64,000 bases of DNA, from positions 186,001 through 250,000 of the forward strand of contig MU859079.1 in the NCBI GenBank assembly GCA_033297205.1, given 5' to 3'. Positions 11,292 through 22,934 of this stretch are shown here, piece after piece. The position numbers and the translations under genes were made by a program. Position 1 is the first letter of the stretch; each line of letters opens with the position of its first letter. The stretch is from Pseudoneurospora amorphoporcata (Eukaryota; Ascomycota; Sordariomycetes; Sordariales; Sordariaceae). Under the pieces are notes generated by a model. It worked only from the letters and a program-made list of their open reading frames with translations. It did no database searches and was not told the DNA's origin.

Positions 11292-11645
11292 TTAAAGAGG
11301 AATGAAGCAGCAATCGCACGGTATCGGGCACGGAATGCAGAAGCAGAAGCGGCCGGGACACATGCCACCGCGATCACCGCCGCGGAGGCCGATGGTTGCG
11401 TCATCGTGGGGGCGCATGGGGTCTGTTTGTTTGGATGGTGGTGAGGTTAGTATATTGTTCCTTTTGGGATGAAGAGGAAGGATGTGGGAATTCAACGAGA
11501 AACCTAACCTACCCATCGCTGGGGCGACGCCAGGCTGCGCCATCTCGATATCGCCTGGCTTCGTGCCGACCGAGACGTGGGCGGGCTTGGGCTGCTCGAC
11601 GACCGTCATGGCGTTGTTGGCGGGCGGTTGTTGTGTGTAGGTCAT
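11292..11645 (-). CDS. Small protein with Cys-rich C-terminal tail
   Basis: Two exons on the minus strand, complement(join(11292..11422,11513..11645)), 87 aa. The 90-nt phase-1 intron has a GTAGGT donor, a perfect ACTAAC branch point and an AACAG acceptor, which strongly supports the join. The first 64 residues are polar and probably disordered (MTYTQQPPANN..., ...LRGGDRGG). The last 22 carry seven cysteines (66, 71, 73, 76, 80, 82, 83) in the pattern MCPGRFCFCIPCPIPCDCC. Such short Cys/Pro/Phe tails resemble Cys-rich membrane-associated or palmitoylated modules in small eukaryotic proteins; metal binding is an alternative. No signal peptide is visible. The family is not recognised by name. 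Confidence 0.75.
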   Translation of the reverse strand: MTYTQQPPANNAMTVVEQPKPAHVSVGTKPGDIEMAQPGVAPAMGRLGFSLNSHILPLHPKRNNILTSPPSKQTDPMRPHDDATIGLRGGDRGGMCPGRFCFCIPCPIPCDCCFIPL

Positions 11646-12465
11646 TTTGTGTTTTTTTTGTGTTTTTTTTGTGTGTGTGTTGGAAGTTGTTCGATGGTCT
11701 TGTCGATGGGTTATGTTGGTTGTATGTATGGTTGGTTGGGGTACGATGCGATGCGATGCGAGTTTGACACTTTTTCAGCTCAAGTTCGTAGTTGAAGTTT
11801 GAGGTCGGATGATGCAGTAACAAAAAAAAAAGCAGCGAGGAAGGGCAAGCTTGATAAAAGACTTGGCGGAAAAACAAGCTTTAAAAATTCAGGGTCCGAG
11901 GTTGGTTTTTTACTGGCAGGGAAGGAAACAAGACTCGGTCGGAGCAAAAGGTTGCAAAGAAATGATGAGCAAAGAATAGTCGAGCTGAAGCAATGGAGGT
12001 GGTTGGGGGCGGGGGAATTGCTACGACACGGAAAGGAAGAAGAGATTATGGCTGTGTCGACTCACTGTTCGGATGTGACGAGATTGTCATCGATTATTTC
12101 CGGCTTTGGTTGTTTACGACGCAGCAGCTTGCGCAGCTTCCGTTCGCATGTTACGTCATCGAGGTGGGTGAAAAAAAAGGACCGAACACTTGGTTGGTAG
12201 GCGTAAGTGTGTCCAGACTATTTTGTCCATACCTCCGTCATCTGTAAGCGCAGAAAACAGGGGAAGGTTTGCAAGGTGGTCTGTGCGTACTTGAGTGAGA
12301 GGAAGCTCTTATCAGTTGGGTACCTTGATGGCAGGGTAGGTGATAAGATAGTGATAAGGATAAGATAAGCTGCGCTGGGGATTCACTTCGCCATGTTTGC
12401 TCAACTCCAAAAAGCTTCACGAATCGTCCAGTCGCATTGAGCTTCATCACCACATCCCCCTAACC
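11646..12465. other. Intergenic region
   Basis: The 5' flank of the small Cys-rich gene, including T/G-rich sequence at 11640-11700 and a short GATGC run near 11745-11760, followed by the 3' flank of the hydrolase pseudogene. A plus-strand frame at 11799-12200 is very basic but has no motif and was not accepted. Confidence 0.45.
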
Positions 12466-13305
12466 TTACTCCCCCAAAACCTCACCCAAAATCCTCACCA
12501 ACTCCCCCGTCACCGTCAAAGCCGGCACATGCCCCGTCTCCATCCTCCTCACCTTCACATCCACCCCGACTTCCTCCTCGCTCTCCCCACCATCCACTCT
12601 TGCAACTCGTACGGCACCGAAATGTCCTTCGTGCACATGACATACACCACCTGCGGCCCATTTTCCTCTATCCCGTTCTCCTTGTTAACCTTCTTCCCCT
12701 CCATCCAAGCCGCAAACTCCGAGTCCTGACTAAACCCCCTGGTCGCAATCGGCAAGATGGTGCTCAGTGCTCACATACTCGTCTATCTCCTCGTCCGTCG
12801 CTTCCCCCTTGTCTCCTGGTTTGGTACCGATCCACATTTCTACAGGGTGCAGGGCGATGACCCGCTCAGGGCCAAACTCAAAGTCGGACGGGTTGACGAG
12901 GCTGACGTTAGGCCTGGAATCGCCGTAGGGGACGCTTATACGGGAGTTGGGGAAGAGTATCGCGGCTGCTATGTAGATGAGGTGGGTGATGCTACCTCTG
13001 TTAATCGTATCGGAACGGTATAGCCTGTGAAGAGCGTTGGATCCGACTTGTCCGCCGTACGAGTGCATGAAGATGGCGAGGTGGCGCCCTTCGGCGATCA
13101 TCTCTGTGACGGAGGAGCGGACGAAGGCGGAGTCGGCGTAGAAGTCGGCGGTGGGGGAGGGGTCGTCGGTTATGCTGCGTAAGGGAAGGACGGTGATGCG
13201 GAGGGAGGGCAGGGCGGTTGAGAGGGCGGTGGTGAATTTACGGTAGGAGGCCGGGGTGTGCCAGCCGCCGGGGATGATAACGATGTCGGTTGGGGAGGAG
13301 GACAT
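12466..13305 (-). pseudogene. Alpha/beta-hydrolase, two frame breaks
   Basis: The frame opening at ATG 13305 encodes an alpha/beta-hydrolase fold: IVIIPGGWHTP near the N-terminus (oxyanion region), nucleophile motif HSYGG with Ser82, and conserved strands up to about residue 180. It then meets a stop at 12730-12732. The homologous sequence continues in another frame over about 12597-12760 (TRGFSQDSEFAAW, VVYVMCTKDISVPYE). It returns to the original frame for the C-terminus containing ETGHVPALT, whose His is a plausible triad member, and ends with TAA at 12468-12466. The first break coincides with a perfect 7-bp tandem duplication at 12760-12773. The second lies at a four-base C run (12585-12588, G on the coding strand) that appears one base short. 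The net change is +6, so both ends share a frame. No consensus intron explains it. It is a decayed gene or carries assembly errors. Confidence 0.75.
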
Positions 13306-14423
13306 GGTGGCGGTGGTGATGGGCGGGATTCTTGCTGGGGGAGGTGACCGGAAGAATTGCTTGCAGGGCTATTCAGTAGACTGGAGCGAGGTTCAGTTCA
13401 GGGAGAATAATCGGAAGGAGGGGAGGAAGGAGCGAAAGTACTCGAGACAAACATCGATGTCTTGAGACGACGGACCCATAGGTTTAATCCTCAGGGTCAT
13501 GATTCCAAGACACGGGATTGTCTACAAGCCTCGGCGTACAACGCTAAGTCCTATCGGTATTATCTGCAGCGGGGATGTCAGCTTTCGGACGTGGTGATAC
13601 TGTATCACTCCTCAGTGACAAGCAATTCGGGCGGCCGCTCGAATTACAGCCGAACCGCAATTTGTTGGCACCGTCGCAGGTTGATGGATTGCAGATGCAA
13701 CAGATGGATGTTTTTTGTGATATCCTTGAGAGGAAAGGATCTGAACTGGCTGCAGTTGACGTGCCAAGTCACCGAAACGTGGCTTCTTCTATCATTCGGG
13801 GAAACAAGCGCCTCATTCTCTTCTTGCAGACGGGAGTTCACGGAATTAAGCTGTTCTCCTTGAAATGCTTGCAGTTGCCCACATCCATCCACAGATGGTG
13901 GGAGAACAAGGCCGGCGATAGATTGGCCTTGTCCGAACTCCGCCGCGGTCTCTGGACACCAACTGCCCCGAGAAGTAATAACCCTCAAGGCGACTGATCG
14001 GTAGAACTTTGTTTGAGGAAGGCGTGAACGGCCCAATGCCTATACGTTTCATAGAACTTCAGGTCAGCTTACGTGAACCTCATCATGTCGAGGTCGAAAG
14101 AGAATTAATCGATTGTAAGGAAACCCGAGTCTCTGCGACGAATGCGAAGATTAGGGATGTAAGTCTGACACAGAGGATGATGACATCAAGACGATGGTGA
14201 CATGGAGGAATTCATGAAATACTCAACGAGATGGTTGTACACAAGCGCTCGTCCGTAAATTCCTCAAAAAGCAACGTTTTCCAGTCCCGATATGTCTCTT
14301 CCGATCTTTTCATTGTCCTGTCCTGGAGGTACCTGATGCTACCATGATACTCCGTCCTCCAGTCTTTCATATGACCATCTCATTGTTTCCATAGACACCT
14401 GACCGAGAACTCCGTGGCCGTTT
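13306..14423. other. Intergenic region, no supported gene
   Basis: 1.1 kb between the 5' end of the hydrolase pseudogene and the 3' end of the Helo-like/ankyrin gene. Overlapping frames on both strands (13462-13863, 13575-13997 plus; 13644-14036 minus) carry no motif and have no splice support. Confidence 0.4.
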
Positions 14424-17400
14424 CTATTCGCCATCCCATTGCTCATCCTCTTCTCCCCATCGGTCTCTCCCAATCGGGAAACCGTCTACTCGAGCTCGAT
14501 GGGCATCTTCAATAACGCGGTCAAAATAGCGTGTGTCACCACCCTCTACAATCGTGTCCAGCAGGTCCAACCAGAAACTCTCTTCGCACCAGATGAGCGA
14601 CCTCTTTCGCATCCGCGGTTTTCTACCTTTGGCTTTCACGGCAGGAGCCTTAAGCTGAACGTCCAGGCTTTGAAGCCGACTCCTATGCTCCTCTGACTGG
14701 TCGATCTGGCACAGATCGTTGAAGACCGTGTCCAGACGGATGACCCAGTCGCTCTCGAGGAAACACCAAAAATCCTGTGCGGATTTGAAGCTTAAATCGT
14801 GCCATTCCTCCATCAAATCTTCGAGGATATCCACGAGCTCGCTGTCCTCCTCGCGAATTTCTTCTGCGTCGCCGTCATTATGGTAGCCGTGCTTCTTGCA
14901 GCACGTGTGTCGGATACCGAGAGCCATAGACGTGAAGAGGCGTAGAGCCTCTCGGAACCGCCCCTCGTACTGACACGGAAAGCCATGGTCTTGCCATAAC
15001 ATTGTTGAAATATGCCCCAACTCAAACGCATAGTCCTTCGGTTGAGAAACTTTGTGCTTTGGAGCGTTAAGGCCTGCAGGAACCAGGTTCCTCAACAAGA
15101 TGAGGAACGGCGTGCAGCCATCTGCAGAGCATGCACATACACAACCGTCTGTTGTTTGTTTACCGCACAACCGACGAGCCACCTCTTGCGCGTCTTGTTT
15201 CAGCCCGTTTGGCTCCCACCCACCTCTATCATCGCACCAGTCCCAATCAAATGAGTGTGTAATACAATGGATAGCTTTGTGAACCGCCAGTGTTGGAGCA
15301 TTGCGTTTTCCAGTGTCGTGGAGCGGTTGGAGCGGGTCTGCGCCATGATCCAACAGCCAGAGGACATACTCTTGACTGTGAAAGCTGCTACCTGTCAGGG
15401 CATCGTAAGGAATGTATGCAAGGGGTGGGGAGTCTGTAGCTCCGTGATAGTCCACTTCATGAAATCCCAACTGCCAGGCAACCTCTGCCGTCTCTTCATC
15501 CTTTATCTCGCAGTAGATATTGAAGGAATCAACTGCGGCTTGTATTCTTGCGCGTCTCGCAGCTGGACAAAATGCTGCCGCTGTTTCCTGCAGGTGGTCG
15601 ATGATCCTATGGACAACGTCAGTGGGAAGATTCATGGCATCCAGCTGACGTCCCAAGCCATCGCCAAATAGCTTCTGAATTATAGGGCCAACAATCTCTT
15701 GCCGAGACTGCTTTAGATATAACAAAAGGTTCGACTGGGCAGCCAGTGACAGTTTTTCCAGTATCAAGCGAAGGGTACCATGAGCTCGACCCTGGCTTGA
15801 ACATGGAGCGAAGTACCAAGAATGATCAAGGAATATCATGATGCACTCGGAGCAATGGCAAATCTCCGAGCACGAATCTCGATGATATGAAAGATACGTC
15901 GATACAGCGTATCGAAAGACGTCCCAGGTTAAATCCTCCGCAAAGTTCTCGACTGGAACTTGCTCAAGGATAATGGACAAGCCATCTTTCCAGGTCACGG
16001 CGTAGTGAAGTGGAGTCAGGCCATTGAGGTCCCGTTCCAATATCAAAGCTGGAGCGCGGAATAGGAGAGACCTGACGGCTGATATGTTTTGTTGCAAAGT
16101 TGCAGTACCCAGCTCATTGCAACCGAATGCTAAAGATAAAACTCGGCTTAGTACAGGAGGCAGAGCAAATTGGTAGGAAAGGATTTTGGAAATGACGCTA
16201 CCTTTGCTAAAGATTGAAATCTCGGGGAGGGGTTTCAAGAATTCGCATTGAAGTTGGAAGGTGTCAGACCGCTCCCTAGCCTTTGGGGTGTCGATATCTA
16301 TGTCTCGTGAGGTGAAAAGCCTGAGGACGGAGGTCATGGAAACTAGCATATTCTCATCTGTAGTTGGTATACAGTTGGCTATCGTCAAATGTGCAAGCCT
16401 GTTTTTGTCATAGTTAGCATATATCTCTTCCAGCAAAACATCAAGGGAACTGGAGTTATACCGTCCGTCGTTATCGTAAACCGTCATTGGGACATTGCAC
16501 ATGAGCAATTTTGCAAGAGCCTCATGTACTGACGCAAACATCGATGGCGTCCACCCACTGGGATTTAATAACCAACCGCACGCGTGATTCTAGCTCGAGT
16601 CAGTGCTTCTGTCATATGAAAAGGGTAAAAAAAAGATCCGCAGGTTAGATTACCTGAATGAGCTGGGAAATGCAATGTAATATTGTCTGACCACGGGTGT
16701 TGACAGCTCTGGGAACAATGGTACCGTTGAAACAAGCACGCGACATATGCATGCTGAAGGCTTCCAAAACTTTGTGCTTTAGAGTTGCAAACTTTATCTT
16801 CTTCTCTTGAGGAATCCGCGTTTGTCTTGGCCAGATCCACTCGTGTGCATCGTCTTTTAAAGCATCCATAGCTCGACCAACGTAGCGAACAAGCTTAAAA
16901 GGCGCGTAAGCATTCTCATCTATGACAGGGTAATGGTTGATTGCTGAGCCTAAGCTGAAACCACCAGCGCCATGCTTCAAGCGAAAGCTGACAGCCACAG
17001 CGTGTCGAAGCAGGTGAGTAAACCCACGATAAACAAACCTTATCGCTTTGGATTGTTTGCACATGTCTAATTGGGCCCACTGACAGCTTTCATGGTGAAC
17101 GAAGTCTGCCTTGGATTCCGTGGATAGTCGGAAAGGGCCCCAATCAAAAGATTGACGAGTGACAATTCGGCCGCACTGAAAAGTACAGGCAGGCCAATCT
17201 TTCGTGTCAGATGGACACCAGAACGTGGGCTGGTAATTGGAATATTCGTCGCACAGTGATTTCAGTGCGCTTGGCTTGGATATGAGACAAGCTGTGTTCC
17301 GGTACACTTCAATTTCCTGCACAGACACTCCGTAAGCAAAAGATCGCCCATGGGACAAAGGCATGTTGTAGGCACCTTTGAACCGGTGGAAGCATTGGCA

Positions 17401-18265
17401 TCCATCTTTCGCGAAAGGGCTTGGATTAGCTGCTTGATTTCGCTGAACTCATTGGATTGTGCTTGCCCTAGTTGTTCAAGGCCGGCTTCATGGGAAGATA
17501 TGGCAAGGTTTATGACTCCTTCGACCTTCTGGATGCTCTGTGTGGCCGTTTGGTTTGCTGCCATCAAAATTCCAGACAGCTCTGATACACGAGCTTCAAC
17601 ATCTGGAAGGCTTTTATGAATGTTGCTGAGGCCATGAACCACCACTTCGGTATTCGATTTGATGGAGCTTAGTTCGGATCTGAAGGTTGACAGAAGGGCC
17701 ATGATTAGCCAGTGTTTCGGTTCAGGCTCCAACATCTAGCCAGATTCCGTCCGTTGACACAGACCACATCTGTTGACGGCTCACAGGTTCCGGAGTATGA
17801 GACCACTTACAGTCCAAATGCATTGAGAGCGAGTTGAAGGGTTTTGTTCGCTTGGTCCAGACCCTCCTCCAGTTTCTGGATGTTGGCGCGCTGTCTTGGA
17901 TATTTGAGCTTTTGCGTTGTGGCCTTTGCGAATTCCACCACCCCCGAGACCTTCTGGCCTTTTGATGTCTTGGTGAGGGATGCGACTTCTTGGTGTAAAA
18001 GCAACAGTTCCTGGTGCGATGCATCGAGAAGTGGTATGATAGTGGCACTATCGACGGCTCCATTGTTTGCCTGGTGGCTGTTCTGCAGAGACCGGTCAAT
18101 GGCGTCCAAGGCCTGAGCCATTGTCGCCGCTTGTCGAGCGAGCTTGGCAATATCTTCATCTCGATGCTTCACAATGTCGAGGAAGGTCTGTAGATCGTTG
18201 TGAAGCTGAATTCCGAGGGAGACTACGCCTGTGATCAGGCCTGCAATTGATAGAGGGTCTGCCAT
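14424..18265 (-). CDS. Helo-like N-terminal domain and ankyrin-repeat protein (STAND/NLR-related)
   Basis: Four exons, complement(join(14424..16589,16654..17316,17376..17679,17811..18265)), 1195 aa. The introns (64, 59 and 131 nt) keep frame; donors are GTAATC, GTGCCT and GTAAGT. I chose MADPLSIAGL as the start: it is the hallmark opening of the fungal STAND/Helo-like N-terminal domain, which covers about residues 1-150. Residues 155-250 look like a coiled coil. Ankyrin-like units appear at NTRGQTILHCI (about 460), LNGLTPLHYAV (exon 4) and VLWLLDHGADP. No NACHT or NB-ARC P-loop is visible, so the usual nucleotide-binding centre is missing or replaced by a long uncharacterised segment. Helo-like domains act in membrane-targeting cell-death effectors of fungal incompatibility. 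A role in non-self recognition is therefore possible, but inferred. Confidence 0.75.
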
Positions 18266-19231
18266 GATGGGCACCGGCCATGAAGGAGGATGAAAGATAC
18301 AGCGAGGGACCAGAATTTGGGTTTTGGCAAAGAATGAGTTGACGACAAGAAGGGGTTTGGGGGGCTGTGTCAACCCAAACTGAACCATTGGAGATGGATT
18401 TGTCTCCATGTGGCAGGCGTCCAAGGGTGCGATTGGATCGTGGCATTGTCAAGTCGAGGACTGGAGGGAGAATGTAACATCAACATCAGGTGGGGCGGAG
18501 AGGATCTGCTCCATCGAATCCGCCATTGGAAAGGTAAGTAAAGAGTATACGTTGTTTGGCATATCCCGAGGGTTTCTTTACTAGCATTCATTGATGCTGG
18601 ATAGATTGAAAAGGGTCGACAGTCTGTTCCTGGATGAAAGCTTGTGTTGCAAAGAAAAGTTGCAAAGTCAGAAAATGCAGATCGCGGCTGCCATTCATCT
18701 GGTAATGCCCCTCATTACCCGCAGCACGTTCTTTCCATCCCGTTATGTATGTACGTCTCTGTAACACTAAAAACAGAGTGGCAGTTGCCAGACCTGCATC
18801 TACCTATCAGTCTGCCTTCTTTCAGCCCAAGCCGGTTCGCCTTGGCCAATAACACTCGAGAATTACAAGCTTACAGCTGCACAGCACGGAGAGTGACTGC
18901 ATGCAATACGTACCCGATACGTGACCAGGGCAGATGGACTCAACGTGAACATGGAAGGAGCATTCCGAGATGACATTCGAGCGCTGATGACCTCGGAGAC
19001 CAAGACGGAAGCTCCTTCCCGTCATTCATCCTGGCATTATAGTAGCAGACGGGATGGCATTTTATCCGGTTTCAACCCGTTGTCCCTGTGGTCCAACGAA
19101 AGGTGAAAGAAATCTTGTGATTGAAACTACCTACTCTAGCCTGGGGGTTTTCTAATGATTGCAAATGATGGCAAGAACAAAACTCCGAAGCCAACAGCCC
19201 ATTTTCAATCGCCAGTGAGAATGGAATCAAC
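18266..19231. other. Divergent promoter region
   Basis: Nearly 1 kb between the divergent starts of the Helo-like/ankyrin gene (minus) and the GT25-type gene (plus). No credible gene is seen. The short frames at 18644-18973 and 18822-19025 have no motif. Confidence 0.5.
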
Positions 19232-20514
19232 ATGATCTTTAGCCATCGCGCCATAGGAATTGCCTTCTTTTTTATTGTGGTCATCCTTACCATACAACTA
19301 TTCAGGTTGCATGGTGTCTCAACAATTCGACATGATGTTGGCAGTCAATTTCCCAGCGAAGCTTCATCGGATGTCCTGAACATCACTTTGGGAGTACGCA
19401 TGCGACATCTTCTTCTCTCCACTTCGACCTTCATCCAAATACAATGCTAACGTCGGCCTGTTGCCAGTTCGAAAAAATCTTTGTGATCAATCTCCCCGAG
19501 CGGACCGACCGTCGCGATGCCATGACCCTCGCCGCTGCCCTTACCAGCCTCCAAGTTACATGGGCCAAGGGCGTCCCCGGAACCGATGTTCCAGACAAGG
19601 TCGTGCCAGGTGAAGATTGGGAGAAGGCTATCCTGCGTGGAAACAAGGGCTCATGGCGAGCGCACATGAACGTTCTCAACACCATCATCGACCAAAACCT
19701 CGCCAGCGCCTTGATCCTCGAAGACGATGCCGATTGGGACACTCGTCTCAAGTCCCAGCTCCAAATCTTCGCTCGAGCAGCACAGCCCTTTACCCAGCCC
19801 AACCCTCGACGAGTCTCTACCCCGATAGACCCAAACAAAGTCACTAACCTCCCCATCACATCCATCCCATCCCCTCCCATCCAACCTTCTTCCTCATCAC
19901 CCTACGGCACCAACTGGGACGTCCTCTGGCTAGGCCACTGCGGCACCAACTTCCCCACCTCCGCCACCCTCAACCTGCCTCCAACTAACACCTCCTTCCT
20001 CCGCGTAACCATCCCCAACGACCCCACTGTCCCTAACCCGCAATACCTCAAAGCCCACCCCTTCGCTCTACAAGACCAACTCGCGGAGCTCTACCCCCCT
20101 CACACGCGCGTCGTGCACCCCTCCAGCGGGACCATTTGCACGCAGGCCTATGCGGTCAGTCAGCAAGGAGCGAGGAAATTGCTGTGGCGGTTTGGGGTCC
20201 AGGAGGCGTTGACGAAGGGATGGGATTTAATTCTGGGAGAGTGGTGTGATGGGTTGTTTGTTAATGTAGAGAAGGGGGAAGGAGGGCAGGGGAAAAAAGA
20301 GAGTGGGGAAATAGGGCCGGTGTGTGTGACTGTGCAACCGCCGTTGTTCAGCCATCATTTTGGGAGGGGGGCGGCGTCGGATATCACGGCGCCGGGGGGA
20401 GGGTTTGTGAATAGAGAGAAGGAGATGACGCCGTATGTGAAGTGGAGTGTGAGGCTGAATATGGGGCGATTGGTAGAGAGTGAAGAGCTGAGGGACCAGT
20501 GGCCTGATGAGTGA
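19232..20514 (+). CDS. GT25-type glycosyltransferase, type II membrane protein
   Basis: Two exons, join(19232..19393,19468..20514), 402 aa. The phase-0 intron (74 nt) has GTACGC, the branch TGCTAACG and TTGCCAG. The N-terminus has a short cytoplasmic stretch and one membrane segment (about residues 9-25, IAFFFIVVILTIQLF), as in Golgi type II enzymes. The luminal part carries VINLPERTDRRDAM (about 60-73), typical of family 25 glycosyltransferases, LILEDDADWD (about 136-145, acidic donor/metal motif) and GTICTQAYAVSQQGARKLL near the acceptor side. Fungal members of this family are largely uncharacterised, so donor and acceptor are unknown. The gene is convergent with agd3, the two stops being about 275 bp apart. 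That makes a cluster-linked role worth testing but does not show it. Confidence 0.85.
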
Positions 20515-20789
20515 AGATGGTAATGAGTGGTGACAGAGACGGTGTCAGGTAAAAGAGGTACGTGCAAAAGCCATTCTGCAGGTGAAACTGTTTCATGATC
20601 CTGGGAGCCTATAAGCATGTCTGGATTGACCAAGAGCCAGGAGGAAGACTTCATATGCATCACCAAGAACATCTAACTGTCATTCAATCAAGTTCGTTTG
20701 AAGCTATCAATCATTGCACAACAAAAAAAACACTAGGTATCCAAAAAAATCCCCCAACCAATTTTCATACCCATTTTACACCGTATCCC

Positions 20790-22934
20790 TTAAATGCTGA
20801 TTTGAGCTGAGAGCGTCAAAGTGACGGGAGAACCAGTCAAGCTAGTCCAGTAAATCTTGGGTTCGGAGCCCAAAGCGTCAACGGCGGCGGCGCCAGTGGC
20901 GGTAGCGGGCACGGTGACGGGGACGGGAACGGAGCAGACGTTGGCGGTGCCGGCAGTAACAGTCACGCTGACGATCTTGGTGCCGTCGGCGGAGTAGTTG
21001 TACTGGAGGTTGGGGTTGCATTTGCTGGTCGAAGGTTAGTACTTGTTGTCTCAGACCAAGGTAAAAGGAGGGATGTCAAGGGAAACCTACTCAAGAGTCA
21101 TGCGGTCAACAAAGAGACGGCCGATATCGTCATGCTTCAGGGAGACAATAGGCCAGTTGGTAAGACGGACCATCTCCTGGGTGATAGTCTCGACCCAGAT
21201 CTGGAGCAGAGAAAGCTTGCCGCTGACGGAACCGATGGTAATCTGGTCGGTGTCGCCGCTGCGCATGTTGGCCTGGTGGAACATGTACGGGTCGGGGTGG
21301 AGTCCCAATAGGTAACGAACGTTGACGCGACGGGCATCGTCAAGCAGGTTGCTGAAGGGCGCGGCGCCGGCGGAGGTGTCGATCCACTCCTTGAGCGTGC
21401 ACGCCTGGGTGTCGCAGTTGTAGTAGATGGTGGTGGCCCAGCGGGGAATGATGGTCAGGCCATTGTAGCCGTTGGTGGCGACGTTGGTGATGGCGGGCCA
21501 GAAGGCGCTGTCCGGGTTGCGCAGGATGGGGCGCGTGTTGTCGCCGACGACGTAGCGGATGCCGTTGTCAAGGAAGGCCTTGATGGCGTCGCCGTTGAGC
21601 AGACCGGTGATGGCGGGCGGGATCAGGCCGGCGGGGGAGAACATGGAGGAAGTGCTGAAGCCGATCTGCTTGAGCCAGGCCTGGTTGAAGTAGACCTCCT
21701 TGTTGGCGTCGCTGTAGGTGGCGTTGTTGAGCTCCTCGTGCGAGAAGGTGTGCGAGACCGAGGCGAAGGTGTTGATGTGGTTGTAGAACCACGTGGTGAT
21801 GTCGTCCAGGAGAGCGCACTGCAGAGACCAGGTGTAGTTCACGAAGGTGGACTTCCAGAGCGTGATGCCGGTGCCGAGGGGTTTCTTGAAGTCCAGGGGG
21901 GTGTCGGGGGGAGAGTCGTAGTCGACGGCCTCGTTGGGGTTGCAGGTGGCGGTGCTGGTGGCCTTGGGAATGCCCTCGATGAAGTCACCGTTGCCGTTGT
22001 GGCCCATCTCAATGAAGTAGCGCGAGCCCGCGGGCAGACGGGTGTTGATGTTGGTCTGCCAGGTGACGTGCGTCTCCAGATCAGAGATGCGGATGCGGAA
22101 GTTGTTGCCGGCAGGGTGATAGATCTCGGTCTCGAGGCCCATGTCGTCGACCTGGGTAGAGAGATAGACCTTGCGCTTGCCGACGAACAGACCGCGGGTC
22201 ATCCAGTGGATGAAACCGTGCTGGAGGTAGTTGGAGGCCAAGGCCCAGTCGGTGGCCCACGAGGTGAACCATACCATCTGCTGGCGAGTGCCAAAGGTGT
22301 TGATGATAGCGGCAGTGGTGGTGGTGGTGAAGGTGCCATCAGAAGAAGGAGCAAAGGTGGCAATGGTCTTGGCGATGGTCGCGTTGACGATCTTGGCCGG
22401 GTAATGCCAGAGACCCTGGGTGCTCACGCCGGCGCCGGTCTTGACGTTGGCGGTAGGGAAGGCCGAGGTGTCAGAGAAGGCGACAAGCTGCTCGACGCCG
22501 GTGTTGCAGCAGCCGGCACCGGCGACAGCCAAGTCGACGCCCAAGTCCGTGCTGGGGAAGGCGTCGAGGCGGACCATGCGGACACCGAAGGTGGTCTGGT
22601 AAGTGTAGATGGTCGCCCATTGGGCAGCGGTGATGGCGGAGCGCCAGCCGTCGGTGTACTGGTACGCGACCTCGCTGACGATAATGATACCGCCGTAGTT
22701 GCCCTTGTCCGTGCCGGTGGTCAGAGCGGGGAGAGTGATGCCGGCCTGGGGCACGAGCACGATCTGGTAGGGGATGCCATAGCCCTGCAGGCCTTCGGCA
22801 GCGGAAGTGCCCGAGTAGGTGTCGCGGGCGAGGATGAGGATGGTGTTGGTAAGCGACTTGGCGGCCAATGCGAGGGTGAAGTGCAGGGCCACCAAGAGGC
22901 AGCTCCAAGCTGCGCTCCTAGAGACGGAGAACAT
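20790..22934 (-). CDS. agd3: Agd3-like galactosaminogalactan deacetylase (CE18)
   Basis: Two exons, complement(join(20790..21024,21091..22934)), 692 aa. The phase-2 intron (66 nt) has GTAGGT, ACTAAC and GACCAG. A signal peptide covers about residues 1-25. The N-terminal part (NTILILARDTYSG onward) matches the carbohydrate-binding/Rossmann-like region of Agd3. The deacetylase core carries the metal and catalytic motifs TQVDDMGLET (261-264 QVDD), EMGHNGNGDF and SHTFSHEELN (H395, H399), plus LHPDPYMFHQANM toward the C-terminus. The small second exon adds a C-terminal beta-type region. Agd3 is secreted and removes N-acetyl groups from GalNAc in GAG, giving the cationic, adhesive polymer. The other four GAG genes follow at higher coordinates. 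Assignment is by motifs and cluster context; sequons suggest glycosylation. Confidence 0.92.

Noticed and set aside
12730..12776. A 45-nt intron (GTGAGC to TTTAG) explaining the first hydrolase break
   Set aside because: Splicing there leads to another stop within 15 codons, and the length is too short; the 7-bp duplication explains the shift better.
13462..14036. Overlapping frames on both strands between the hydrolase and the Helo-like gene
   Set aside because: Mutually overlapping on opposite strands, without motifs or splice support.
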